In this document: positions 43,265 to 54,969 of the stretch, piece after piece
Position numbering within the stretch: position 1 is the first letter of the stretch
Layout: each line of letters starts with the position of its first letter
DNA from: Alternaria dauci
Lineage: Eukaryota > Ascomycota > Dothideomycetes > Pleosporales > Pleosporaceae
Direction: 5' to 3'
Length of the DNA: 64,000 nucleotides
Assembly (NCBI RefSeq): GCF_042100115.1
Contig: NC_091272.1
Span: forward strand, 3,534,001-3,598,000
Position numbers and translations under genes: made by a program
Notes under the pieces: generated by a model
What the model was told of the DNA's origin: nothing
Databases searched by the model: none
Seen by the model: only the letters and a program-made list of their open reading frames with translations

Positions 43265-44066
43265 AGTGAGGTATAAGAAAATACCACTCTGCACACAAGT
43301 GTGTTAAAGAACGGAAGCAAAATTGTGAAATCAAAAATATAGCTGTTGAAACGCAGCCACCATGGACCTGCGTATCGTGGAAGGGTACAAGCCACAAGCT
43401 CAATGATCCCAGATCGAATGCTTGCTTTGGTATTCGTGCACACCGAAGCAAATAGAGGACAGCTGTTCTTCCTGGTAGCCTGGACCGTATGGTAGCTTCT
43501 CCCAAGCCACTGTGTACACTGAGCATGGCTTCTAGGCCGCAACCGTTGCAATGGGATGCCTTGTTTCTGATAGCTGTCTGTCGGTCCTGAAATGCTCTCA
43601 CTTCTTCTTATTCGTTTTGGGCTTCCAGTGTCACATGCTTTTCTACGCCCAGCACTTGTCACAGCCGCATCATGTCGAGAGTAAGAAGAGGGCTTATCTG
43701 AATGAATACCAAATTGGAATGCACAAAAGTGCAATCTTGCTAGCACTAACATGGTAAACAGCGCAAATTTCAGATATGAAAATGTGCATAGCTATGGACG
43801 AGAAGTTGGCGAGGTCATCACCCGTGGTGACCGTCCGTGCGGATATGACGGCGAACGGCGAGGAGGCGGTGCAGCCGCCGAACCAGCGCCTTGCTCAGAT
43901 GACCCACGCACCCACCACCATCCACCAACTCCAGTTCTCTCCTGCTGGACGCACGCCAGCGCTCCAACGCTCCACGCCGTTCCTTCCACCACCCGCACCG
44001 ACCACTGCACCCTCGACTTTGCGCATATCCACGACGGTCTACGGACGTGTTCTGGATGCCGGCGAT
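43265..44066. other. Intergenic, upstream of the small secreted protein gene
   Basis: No supported gene. Overlapping frames on both strands around 43776-44100 are GC-rich shadows of one another. A purine-rich AT-poor stretch precedes ATG 44067. Confidence 0.45.
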
Positions 44067-44589
44067 ATGACGCCCAGTAGCTGCCGCCTTGTTCCCTTCT
44101 CGACTCTGCTGTTGGCTTGGCCGGGCTTTGTGCTGGCCGGCGACACAATCACATCCGGAAAGATCAAAGTACAGCTGTTTGCTGCGCCCTCGTTTTTGAG
44201 CGAAGTCAGCGTAGACGCGTATAATAACCAGTGTCTGTCGTTGGATAATAATCTGTACGTTGTACCTGTATCGCGGCTTTTGGGCGGTTGGGCTGACTCG
44301 GGAATAGCATCGATGGGCGCGTACAGAGCATCCTGGTAGGCGGGCATGATGTCGCGACCGTGTTGCAGAGAGATGACTACTGGAGTTGTCGCTTCTATGA
44401 GTAAGTGGTGGATTGGGTTTCGAGGGGGCTGACAGCTGACCGTCTGACAGCAACTATGACTGCAACGGCGACGACGATATGGATCGATACCTCGCGATTT
44501 CCGACGGTACAAACAACTTGGGGAGCATCGGCTGGGGAACCAAGATACATGGCCTAAAGTGCTGCAATCGTGAATACTACGATGATTGA
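44067..44589 (+). CDS. Small secreted cysteine-containing protein, three exons
   Basis: Exons 44067-44254, 44308-44400 and 44451-44589 give 139 residues. Both introns (53 and 50 nt) have good donors, GTACGT and GTAAGT, and CTGAC elements shortly before the acceptors. The N-terminus LVPFSTLLLAWPGFVLAGDT is a signal peptide. The mature part reads VDAYNNQCLSLDNNLIDGRV, ILVGGHDVATVLQRDDYWSC, RFYDNYDCNGDDD and LGSIGWGTKIHGLKCCNREY: five cysteines and a repeated Asn/Asp-Gly pattern. It resembles the layout of small fungal secreted proteins with a beta-rich fold (C-x-L..N, then CRFYDNYDC), seen in effector candidate lists. No enzyme motif is present. Function is unknown. Codon phase is kept across both junctions, which supports the model. 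Confidence 0.68.
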
Positions 44590-45260
44590 GCGAGCGAGGA
44601 GCCACTACGAGAGCCGAACACGCGCAGCGACACGTCTCACAAACTTGACCGTATCGGACGACGAGTGTCTCATACGACATAGCTTCGACATCGACACATG
44701 AGTGGGAAACCTCGGTCGCGAAGCCGAAAAGGTAGCGGGGAAGCACAAGCGCACGCGGTGCATACGTGTGCCAAGCGCGCCGCGCGAGCTGATCAAGCAC
44801 ATAAGCATGGAGCATGGCAGCCGTATACCGAGAGCATGCAGCATTCGGTGTAGCGATGGGATTGGCGTTTCGCGTTGGGTTCTGCATCCACATAGGACAG
44901 GTGACAACATGGGCGTTCGAAGTGCTCGACGCCTACTTTAGTGCTGTACCAGTACCGAAGGAATCTAAATCCATATCAAGTTTAATCAATTACTTAGCTA
45001 TATGTTCTTGTTCATCGATGGTTTGCACAAGGATGACTCATGTTGTTAAGGAGTCACCATACGGAAAGGCACCTCCCCCCGTGACGATATCTCGGTTCTC
45101 AGCCGTACAAGTCATCTCAGACCCAAGCAGCACTGTGAGAAGTATGCAATCACTCGTCTATATATCCATTCATTCGTGCCATCGTGAGCACCTGGGTATC
45201 TCCAGCGCAAAAACCAGCCGCTAAACGCCATGCCATGTAATGCTTCCACACTCATTGCTC
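44590..45260. other. Convergent intergenic region
   Basis: The 671-nt interval lies between two convergent genes. It is AT-rich around 44950-45010 and holds no supported gene. Confidence 0.45.
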
Positions 45261-46253
45261 CTACAAATCGATCAAGTCCGGCGCCTCTCCCGACCCTACG
45301 CCCCGGAGAAGGACTATCATATTCCCAGACGTACACGGCTCGCCAATCTTCTCGCTAAACTTCAGCAGCCGTCCGCCCTCGACGTGGAATACGCGTAGTT
45401 TCTCCTCCTCGCCGCCACCGCGGTTATTCACGTTTTGCACCTGCAGTGACTTGGCCGCCATGTCTAGCACGCGCCCCACAGTCCACTCCTTGTTGTAGAA
45501 GAACTTTCCCGTTGGGTACTTCGCCTTTGTTGTATCAGCTGATGCTTCGACGTGGAGGTATATCCGCTTCTCCTGGGGTACGCTAGCCTCGCCCTTTGCT
45601 GTCCGCTTCAGCGCGTTGAGTTCAGCTTGCGCCGAAGCTGCCGCCGACGACGCTGAGCTCTTTCCCATGCCCAAGAAACCCGTCTTCTTGGGTGCAGATC
45701 TCCGCTTCTCGTCATCCTTCTTCTTCTGTTCCGCCCATGCTTTTAGTCTTGTGAGCGCGGTTTGTGTACGTGCTTGCACGTAGTTTTGCGGTCGCGCGCC
45801 GATGGGTGTGAGGTTCTTGCAGTCGTGGTCCTCTTCGAAGCGGTGCTTCAGACAGTATCTGCGGTTACATCGTGCGCAGTGTACACCTTGCGCGCGAGCG
45901 GTATCGATTAGTGTCTTGCACGACGGGTCGGCGCACTGTTGGTCGTGGTTGAAGACGGTCGGTTTCGGGGTGGATAGCGACGAGTTCTGGTTGTTCTTGG
46001 CTCTTTGTCTCGCCCATTCGCCTTCCTTGGGGCACTTGTGCGCGTATTCGGTGCGGTGGTCGAGGCAGAATTTCCTGGAGTTGTTAGCATGACGCCGCGT
46101 TTGAATGCTTTACGTGTCATGTACCTACCCGTGACAGCTCTCGCATCGGAACGGTAAGAAGTCCAATACGTTGCAGTACTCCATCTGGCAATGCGCCCCA
46201 ATAGCCTCCAAGTCGCCCTTCATCTCGGTATAGCTCGATTCGTTGGTTGCCAT
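45261..46253 (-). CDS. CUZ1: AN1-type zinc-finger protein with ubiquitin-like C-terminus (Cuz1-like)
   Basis: Exons 46129-46253 and 45261-46074, intron 46075-46128 (54 nt), give 312 residues. Two AN1 zinc fingers occupy about residues 15-120. The first is built from GAHCQMEYCNVLDFLPFRCE, SCHGKFCLDHRTEYAHKC; the second from DQQCADPSCKTLIDTARAQG, VHCARCNRRYCLKHRFEEDH. Both keep the Cys/His ligands. A Lys/Ala-rich helical linker follows (ARTQTALTRLKAWAEQKKKD). The C-terminal part (KRIYLHVEASADTTKAKYPT, GKFFYNKEWTVGRVLDMAAK) has the beta-grasp pattern of a ubiquitin-like fold. This layout matches Cuz1/ZFAND1, which links the proteasome and Cdc48 during arsenite or stress-granule clearance. The role is transferred by family. 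Confidence 0.85.
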
Positions 46254-47021
46254 GTTTGTGGCAGAGACAACGACAATATATAAATAAGTCACAGACAAGA
46301 AAAACGCTAGATAGTTAACAAAAAAGGCAGAGGTAATGTGTAATAGACAAGCTGAGCAAGCATGAGAAGCCTCGAGAAGGCTGCTTAGGCTACCAAGAGC
46401 TTACGATTGTCGCCGCGCCATCTTCGGAAGGCGATTCCGACGGAGGGCAATGGCGCTAACCATAAATTTCCTAGCGCTAGGGTCCAGTCTGTCGTTACCT
46501 CGACCACATTCATCACTCCTTCTCCATTGTTACATGTAATCTATCTCGAGACAACAGAAGACTGTTGTGTTCCAATACCGATTGATGGCTGGTCTATAAT
46601 CTTGGCTCCAGGACGAAATCCTAACTAGAACTTATCTTTTTCATCAGTCTCGTGACAAGGCTCTATGTCAGCCTCGTTGGCACTCCCTTCTATATTTACG
46701 CAATGGCAGGTCCACGTATCAGGCCGCATCCGCAAGTCGCTGCAGGCTGATCTGGCTATCTTGCGGAAGTCTTGTTCAATTTATCCAGGCAGGATACTAC
46801 CAGACCTCCTCATGAGGTAGAGCTTACAGCAACACATGGTGACCATGCTTGGCAAGGGCTTTGCACATGTACATGCACGAACTTCATTCGCTGAGACTGA
46901 TGTCAGTCTGCATTGTCGGTCTGCCTTATCAATCTGCCTTGTAAGTGCATATGAACCTATTGACCCAGGCTGCCCCTCGTTTCTTCCTTCTTCCATCGCA
47001 ACACTTTGGCACGGCGCAACG
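46254..47021. promoter_or_regulatory. Divergent intergenic region
   Basis: The 768-nt interval lies between the AN1 gene and the ankyrin/NACHT-associated gene, whose starts face apart. An upstream in-frame open stretch from 46836 precedes ATG 47022, but its composition does not look coding. No clear promoter element was identified. Confidence 0.4.
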
Positions 47022-50000
47022 ATGGCGGAAGTAGTAGCTGCTACAGCTGCTATTGTCCAGTTTGTGGATGTGGCTCTTCGGCTTTCGTCTTGTCTGGAAC
47101 GCCTTTTCTCAGACGTGCGCAACGTGCCGCGTCGTTTTCTTCAACTGCAGACCGACCTGCGCCAGCAAATCGAGATTGCCCAGCGGATACAAAACGATCA
47201 CGTACCCGGTTTCGCAACAACAGTGTCGCCGTCGGCGCTTGACCCGCCTCTAGTTGAGTACATCAGCCTTGCTGAGGAACTGAACAAGGCGCTGGAAGAA
47301 CTACTTACCCGCAAGAACGATGGAGTGCTGCAACGGGGCTGGAGTGGTTTTTGTTCCTCCCGCAAAAAGGAAGAAGTAGCACATATATGCGACCGTCTTG
47401 AACAAAAGAGAAGCGTTCTGTCCATGTGGTTGAATGCAGCAAATCTGTGAGTTGGACCTCTGAGCAGAGCAGAACCTGGCTGCAAGTGACCAAACACCAC
47501 AGCACTGACTAGTATGCAGCAAGCTCTCATCAGAAACCGTGGCGACTACCGATCAAATTCGAGTCGACATCGGACAGACATTGACGCTTGTGAAGACAGT
47601 CGACAAGACCTCGGCCACAGCCGAACTCAACACAGCACGGCTACTACCTCACGTCCAACAGATCGACCGAAACGTATCGACCGCTTCCGAAAGAACCGAA
47701 CGAATCATACAAGACCTTCAGCATCTGAAGTCTCAGTCGAGGAGTCTCTTAGTAGACCGCGACGTGAATGCAACAGCACAGGAATCAAGCCGTCAGACGA
47801 CGGCAATGGTTCTCTCAAACACTGAGCAAATACTCCGGGCTATCGAAAAGCTGGGTTCCGACTTTGACAGAGCCAGTGTAGGTACACGTGATGGTTTTGC
47901 CGTGGGTAAACAACGCGTCGACTCATCAGACACCCGAACTCAACGAAGCGCCATGGACCGTACTTCCAAACCTCGGAGATGCAGGTGTCGAACCGTCGGT
48001 ACTGCGCGCCGCTGGCAGCCGTTGTCTATTCTTCGGTTTACTCGAACCTTCCGGGCGCAGCATTTCTCATACTGTCCGGACTATCGCATCTCGGAACAGA
48101 GCCTTGAGATTACCATGCAACTTGTTCCTCCGATTTGGCTCTTTTCACATACTGTCAACCTCAGTACTCATGTAAGGAACTGGTCGACCATGGGACCATT
48201 CTCGATAAGTCCGATCGTTGTTGGCACAAGCAGGCTTGTTGATCCAATGACCTCGCCTGCATTTCGTGCGATAGCGCGTACTATTGATGAGCTTTGGGAT
48301 AATGGACAGCATCATGTTTCTATTCCTCGGCTCCAAAATACGCTACAGGCTCTATTCAACGACCACGAAGCTTCGGCTCTCGACACTGACAGCAATGGAG
48401 ACACCATACTGAATGTACGCTAGTTACCGTCTTGCAGCCTATGTAATCTTGAGCTGATTTTATGATAGAACATCACCCGCATTTTCGTTGAATTTCCCGC
48501 AATCGTCTCATGTCCTGGAGATGAATACATCAGCCTCATTCGTTTTTTGTTAGAAAGCGGTGCCGATCCAAACGTTTTGAGGACCTCGAAGCCCTCTGAT
48601 AGGTCAATCTCGTATCTGGACAATGCCGAAGGCACTATATGTGACCTACTCACACAGCCCATCGCGTTTAGAGTATCGAATTCAATGTTCGGGGATATTT
48701 CAGAGTTTCTGCATATTCTCGAACTGGTCACAGATGCTGGGGGTCATACCTCGAAACCCTCCGGATTTGAGAAGATAAGCTCGACTTACAAATGCAGTAA
48801 TTTTTCCAGAGAGATCCAGTACCTGAATATTTTTGAAGACCAAATTGATAGTAAGTCCTGTAGTTGACCTGATCGGATTCAATTGCTGATGTCTCAGTTT
48901 GGGACCTCGGCGATCTTGTGCCAATGATCCTGCTGCAAGATGAGAACCAATTTCGGCGGGTCGTACGAAGGGCTCAACTCTCAACCATCAATCATAGATC
49001 ATCTGTCAATGGGCTTGCTCCGATTCATTTCGCGATCTTGTGGCCCATAGGGCTGAAGATGTTGCTTGACAGAGGTGCATATGCGAATCCTGAAGACACG
49101 TACGGCCGACGGCCTATACATCTTGCCGTGGCCTTAGGTATATCCAAATCCGTTCGATACTTGCTCAGCGCTGACTGTGGACTCTTTACTCCGCCACATG
49201 ATCATAGCTTGTTGCAGCATGCATTGATATTATCGAATCCGCAAAAGTCGGAGATTTTGCACCTGCTGATTCCCGCGCTCATCGAACGCCACACACGCCT
49301 TATGGATATAGCAGTTGCGTTGCTGCCGTCCTCCACTCTATCCAAGCTGAAATTGGCGCCTGGGCAGCGAAACGAACAAAGTGCGCCGTCCATAATTGAG
49401 GCGTTATTGTCGCACGGTATTGATGTTTCTGATGCTCTAGAACTAGATGGAAAGAGTCTCTACAATATCTCAGACATGAAGAAGAACATAAAGCTGGTAG
49501 CCGAGACTGCGGATGCATTGTGGGATGCTGGATTCCGGGATATTGACACGCCGGACGATAATGGTATGACACCGTTCCTGCAGAGTTGGTATTGTGCCAA
49601 TTTTGAGATGGTAGATTGGTTCATACAAAGAGGGGTGTTTATGAGTTCAGAACATAGAGACGCCGCTCTGACTGCATTACACGTTTATGCAAAGAGGCTG
49701 GAATACCCCGGTGGAGCCTTCGCGTACGATATCAACGCAATACCTACGGATCACTACTACATGGAGGCGGTTCAAAAGCAGTTGGGCATACCATATGACG
49801 ATTGCACATGCGAGTGTTCTCCTGGAGGATGCTCCCCTGTCACATTCTTCCTCAAGCGCCATGGAGACTTCCTCAATTTCACACGCAAAGACCAAATCAG
49901 GGTGTGGATTGAGAATGTCAGTCCACCAGGACCGTTATTACGACAATACGTCTACGAGTGCACACGATGCATACTGTTTGATTTCCTGGGCGGTGAGCAT

Positions 50001-50390
50001 ACTTGCTGCTCCCTTCGGCAACAATGTTCCGTAGAGTACAGTGTATATCAGAGAAAAACATCGGAGAACAAATGGAGAGAACGGATCTTGAATATCCATG
50101 ACGCCGGCGAGGAGCATTTGAACCGCTGCAAGGTGGGTATACCCGTACCACGAAGAGAGAGCTTGCAAGCCTTGCACAACACTGGGATCTTTCAGATGGC
50201 TCTAGATTCTGCAATGTCGCATTTCGACGAGATGGATCGGCCTGATACAATGCCAGTCGAGGAACAGGTTTTCAAGTATATCAATTGGCTTCTGGTGGAA
50301 GGTCACTTGAATATCGATGTGAGCTACGAATGTGAGCACAAATTGGCTGGTGAATTCCATATTCAAATTCCATTTCACCCCAACAGTTAA
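47022..50390 (+). CDS. Ankyrin-type repeat protein with NACHT-associated N-terminal domain
   Basis: Exons 47022-47446, 47520-48414, 48469-48850 and 48898-50390 give 1,064 residues. The first 110 residues (MAEVVAATAAIVQFVDVALR, LSSCLERLFSDVRNVPRRFL, LQTDLRQQIEIAQRIQ) match the helical domain found at the N-terminus of fungal NLR-type NACHT proteins (PF17107-like). A coiled region (DIGQTLTLVKTVDKTSATAE, TASERTERIIQDLQHLKSQS) follows. A CRC/HFSYCPDY block comes next, of a kind that fungal ankyrin proteins share. Repeats with ankyrin character follow (SLIRFLLESGADPNVL, GLAPIHFAILWPIGLKMLLD, GRRPIHLAVALGISKSVRYL, GMTPFLQSWYCANFEMVDWF). The C-terminal third is cysteine-rich (CTCECSPGGCSP). No P-loop or other NTPase motif is seen. 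A 48-nt in-frame segment (47882-47929) has splice-site ends and could be an alternatively removed intron. Confidence 0.8.
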
Positions 50391-50641
50391 GTTGCTGGAA
50401 AATTTCGTAATCGAAAATTATAACAATAAGCATCGACCGCTCTTGAGGCGCCTCTAAATTCCATCAGACTTGAGGAATTCAACATGATGATGTGATAACT
50501 TGCAGAATATTCTCCCTTACAAGTCTCTCAAGGCATCAAAACCATTGCATTACTAGTCCTATCAAACGCCATATCCATGCTTATGCTTCTATGCAACGCC
50601 ATATGTGTGCAAACCCAAGCTGAACCCATGCACAAGATAAA
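50391..50641. other. Convergent intergenic spacer
   Basis: The 251 nt between two convergent stop codons are AT-rich and hold no gene. They form the 3' flanks of the ankyrin/NACHT-associated gene and the histidine kinase. Confidence 0.4.
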
Positions 50642-53600
50642 TCACGAGTTGACCCTCGTATCAGCATCCGCAACCCTGTTTACTAACCCTCTAATCTTGG
50701 GCCAAAGTTCCGGTATGCGAAACGGTTTCGAAATGGCATCGTCCATGCCTGATGCCAGCGACTGCTCAATCTGTTCCATGCGCGCGTTTGCGCTGACAGC
50801 TAGAATAGGAAGGTGAAGGGGTTGTTTCTCAGGCCGTTCGTAGGAGGCGGAAGAGGCAGACAAAGTTTTCTTGTGCGGAGATTGAGCAGGCGATGCGGAA
50901 TGCGGAGCCGGCGGAGCCGCGAGGAGGCCTCGGTGTTCGTAATCGCGGATGAGGCGGGCGCAGGTAAGACCATCCATGACGGGCATTTCAATGTCCATGA
51001 GAATGATGTCGAGTTCATGTTTGCCTTCGGCGGTAGAGCCGCTTTTCCCGTTTCGCCAGTAAACACTGTTCTTCAACCATTCTAGCGCCTCTTGACCGTT
51101 CCCAGCTACGCTGATGTTCCAACCAAACTTTTGCAGCTGCTTTTTAAGCACCTTTTGGTTGACGAGGTTGTCCTCTACAATAAGAACGTTTAGTTTGATC
51201 GACTGCATAGCCTCCTCGCCTGTCATCGTTCTCCGAGGAACAGGTCGCGCTTGTACCGCACGCGCGCTGACATGGTCAGCTGGTGGTTGTGCGAGGCGGG
51301 TGCTGATGAAGAACGCGAATTTCGATCCTTGTCCCTTCTCGGAGTAAACCCCGATGGCTCCTCCTTGTAGCTTGGTAAGAGATTTTGAAACGAAAAGGCC
51401 CAGGCCAGAACCACCGTATTTGACGTGCGTGCGAGGCGTAGCTTGAGAAAACCGGGAGAAAAGTTTCTTTTGCTCATCCGTGGTCATACCGCAGCCCGTG
51501 TCCGTGACCTTGAGCCACAAGAACGCTTTACTGCCCTTGCCCCATTCCGCCTTGTCGGTGACGTCGGTGTCGGGCTTTTCGTCATCGGTAAATGTTACTT
51601 CGTCCCAACACTGTGGTGGACGGCTCCAACAACCACCGATGGTAACGGTGATGGCCTTCCGAGGGCGATCTTTAGTAAACTTGATAGCGTTGGTACTGGT
51701 CATGTCAGCGGATAGCAAAGAAGCTGAAGATGAAGCTACCTACAGTAGATTGATAAGAACCTGTAACAAACGCGACGGATCGAGCATTGCCCATTCCATT
51801 CCGTTGAACGTTTCATCAACGCGGAAGATGAGGTCGATACCCGACTGCTTGCACTCGACTTCGAACATCCTTACCGCATCTGACACCACGATCGCCGGCT
51901 GAATACGTATCGGCGTGATCAGGATCAAGTTGGAATCAAGTTTGGACAAGGTAAGCACGTCGTCAATAACGCGTTTCTGGTGCATCGAACACGACACGAT
52001 GATTAGTAATGATTCGATGCAGCTCTGGATTTCCGCCTCTGCCGTGGACGTCTCGGATGATTGTCCTGATGCTATGAGTTGGCGTCCGGATAGTTGCTGG
52101 AGCGAAGCGATGACCGAGTCAGCGCATTGTATCACCGCTGACAGTGGATCTAAAAACGGTAGATGAAGTTAGCAGGCGGCTCATGCGTGATTTATACATA
52201 AATTCTACTTACTCCTGAGTTCGTGCGACGTCATGTCAATGAAGCTGTCTTGGTTACTAAAAGAAATTCAAACAGTGCGCAAAGTCTTACTTTTCTTGTT
52301 GTCGTTTGGCTTCCAGCGCTTCATCTATGCGACGCCGCTGGACGTTCTCCGCCCACTTGAAATGTGATATATCGAATAACGTCCCCATTATACCTGAATT
52401 GGCCCGTAAGTGTATAGACAAGAGCTCAATGGAACATTAACGTACTTATTACTTTTCCGCTCTCGTCCAGCTCTGGGTAGCTCGAACTTTGCACCCATAT
52501 ATTCGACCGTATGCCGTCTTGGTTGACCCACGTTTTCTTCAAACGGAATTGCACTCCACTGGATTTACCAAGTTTGAACATGCCCTCCCAGTCCTGTTTT
52601 ACTTTCTCAACATCTTCGTCGGAAACTAGATTAAACCACTCGTCCTTGCTGACAGGAGCATGTGCATGGCCCGTGAGTTCGAAGAACTGGTCGTTGGCAT
52701 AATTCATACCTTAATCAATATTAGAACATAGCAAACTATGAGATGACTGTACTCACCACTCTCAGGGACGTATATGTATATAGCCGTAGGTGAGACCTGA
52801 GCGAATCGCGCAAATTTCCTCTCTGCAAGCCGCGCTTTTTCTAATGCTTCCCTGAACTCGGACTTAATATGTGAGTGTCGTGTATGCTTGGGATGACACT
52901 TACACCTGCGCTTGTGCTGCTTCTTGTGACTTTTTCTGTGCGTTGATGTCTATTGTGTTGCCGGCAATACCGATCAATCGCTTGTCGTCATCAAACACGG
53001 GAACACAAGCTGAGAGTACCCATTGCGCAACATCTTTCGAGCCTGGGCGAGCCTTCCAACGCATTTCAAAAGTAACTGATTTCCCTTGGGTAAGCGTGTT
53101 CCACATGGAAATTACTAGTGCTTGGTCGTCTGGATAGACAAGATCCATGAACGAATACTCGTCAGGTTTGGCGTCTCTGGGTTGGGAACTTGATTTTGTC
53201 AACAAAGTAATGAATGAAGTTGCAGTGAAACTTACCTGAGTCTATACCATGCCTCATTTGCATGTAGAAGTTTTCCTTCTGCGTTGTACTCGAAAACGCC
53301 AACATCGCTCATCTCCATCATCGTCTGGATACTTTCCCATCTGGCATGAAGGCTTGTGTAAGGTATATTGCGGAGTGATACCGCTCTATCGCGCTTGAGT
53401 TCGCTTATCAACTGCGCTTTGGATCGTGTGAATACCGGAATCCGGCCAGTACCAAGGTGATCGCCGTCATCCGCTTCTTTCTCCGACAGTGCTAGGTCCT
53501 GCTGCTTTGCATCGAATTCTTTCGCCCTCACCACTTTCCAATTGCCGTTGCGCCCGGATGTTTCGGCAGTCCAGACTAGACCGCCAAAGTCATATTGCGG

Positions 53601-53825
53601 CTTGTATTCACCCAAGGCCTGTGCCCACGAACGGAATAGGAGCGCTGCTCTGTCCTTGGCTAATATGGAATTGCGGAGATGGAGTTTCCGGAACGCCTCG
53701 TTGCAGAAGAGAAATTCAAATCCTAGAGTTATTTCTTCCGCTCTAATAACGAACAGCGGTGCTGCATCATACTCCAGCTCTTCCAGGTCCAGTAAGCGTG
53801 CGCTGGCGCACTCGGCCGACGGCAT
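50642..53825 (-). CDS. Hybrid histidine kinase with PAS domains and receiver, eight exons
   Basis: Exons 53236-53825, 52906-53176, 52757-52862, 52446-52709, 52291-52393, 52213-52256, 51744-52149 and 50642-51695 join in phase to 945 residues. The start at 53825 (MPSAECASARLLDLEELEYD) is the first in-frame ATG; homologous kinases extend further upstream, so an N-terminal exon is probably missing. PAS-like regions are visible (ESIQTMMEMSDVGVFEYNAE; MNYANDQFFELTGHAHAPVS). The H-box is FIDMTSHELRNPLSAVIQCA, assembled across introns, with the phosphoacceptor His in SHELRNP. The ATPase has LLTNAIKFT (N box), DTGCGM and GGSGLGL. The receiver has VEDNLVNQKVL, the phosphorylatable Asp in DIILMDIEMPVMDG and the Lys in SKPF. 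The kinase should autophosphorylate and pass phosphate to a histidine phosphotransfer protein. The stimulus is unknown. Confidence 0.88.
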
Positions 53826-54969
53826 TCCGAACAGGTTTCGATGTCTCTCAATGGAACATAAAGAAACAACAGGCGATGAAATTGTCAATCAGTGTATGCT
53901 CTTCGAGTATGCTCAGCGCCCAGCGCACCCCGCAGGGCGTAGTTGTAGTAATGTGGTGGAAGGGGCGGTGTCCACCGGGAATAGGTATTGTAAGGAAGTT
54001 GCTGTACAAGTTCGCCACTAGAAGTCAAACCACCGTAATCCCGGGTGGTCCCACGAGCTTCTTGTCGGAACCGAAGAGTACGATGTGTATGATCCAGGAT
54101 GTAGTCGAGCGAGTCGAGGTGTTTGTGCGCTGTCAGTGGTACTATGTTGGCGTACCTTGGATGCGCGACCTGGGCTACAGGGCGGGCGAAGTACACCAAT
54201 GTGCGGCATGGCAACTACTGTATGCGGGCTAGGTAGGCGTGAGTCGGACCGCTCTAGCCCTCGATGGCCGGGAGAAGGGGACGTCTTCGGCCATTGGTCG
54301 CCGTCGCGAGTGTAAAGCTCTGATTTTGACGCTAGTTCAATCTCGACCGCAACCACAAACTGAAATAGCAAAAGTGCCACGTTCAGGGTCCAGATGATCG
54401 TCGACATCGGCCCAATCGCCCGTAGGCTGCTGTTGAGGCAACAACTCTTGCCCAACCCATGTGACCCTGCAGCCTTTTCTGGTGTGTCAGATCGGCATCT
54501 CCATCTCCACGCGCATACAAGCATCGATAATCTCGGTTAAACTTGGAGTAGCCAAAAGAAACATTGATAATCATTTCAAAAGGGCAATGCAGGTAATGTC
54601 CACTCAACCTCGCTCCTCGCAGAAGGGGCTTGCTGTCCAGAAAGTGTTTGCCATCGCAACACCGACGGCCGACGGCACTGGGACCCGGATGAATCATGTT
54701 CTTTACTAAAGACTTGTCTGTTGTTTCGATTTGAGTAGCACAGTCCCTGCCTCGTCCCTCTATGCGGTTTTGCATACGCACAAGCGGCCAGCTCACCACC
54801 CAGATCACGTGCTAGCGCGCTTTCAGCCTCTTGGCGTGTAACACAGGAGGAAGTCGCGACCTCAGGCTGTTGCTAACACCGCAAACATCTGCTCATCATC
54901 AACATCCGTCCACCTGCTCTCAGTAACTGGGTATACTGCCGCCTGTCAGCATCAGCTGAATCCGCCAAC
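53826..54969. promoter_or_regulatory. Divergent intergenic region; may hold the 5' end of the kinase gene
   Basis: The interval (1,144 nt) lies between divergent starts of the kinase and the RecQ helicase. Just above 53825 the kinase frame stays open for 21 codons (SIERHRNLFG, a block conserved in related kinases) back to an in-frame stop, so a further upstream exon is likely. I could not place it. Confidence 0.4.

Noticed and set aside
42919..43752. 277-codon minus-strand frame
   Set aside because: It overlaps antisense to the last exons and the 3' flank of the rhodopsin-fold gene and shows no domain.
43776..44339. 187-codon plus-strand reading beginning at 43776
   Set aside because: Only its 3' part from ATG 44067 is coding-like. 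The upstream part has no domain and the signal peptide begins at 44067.
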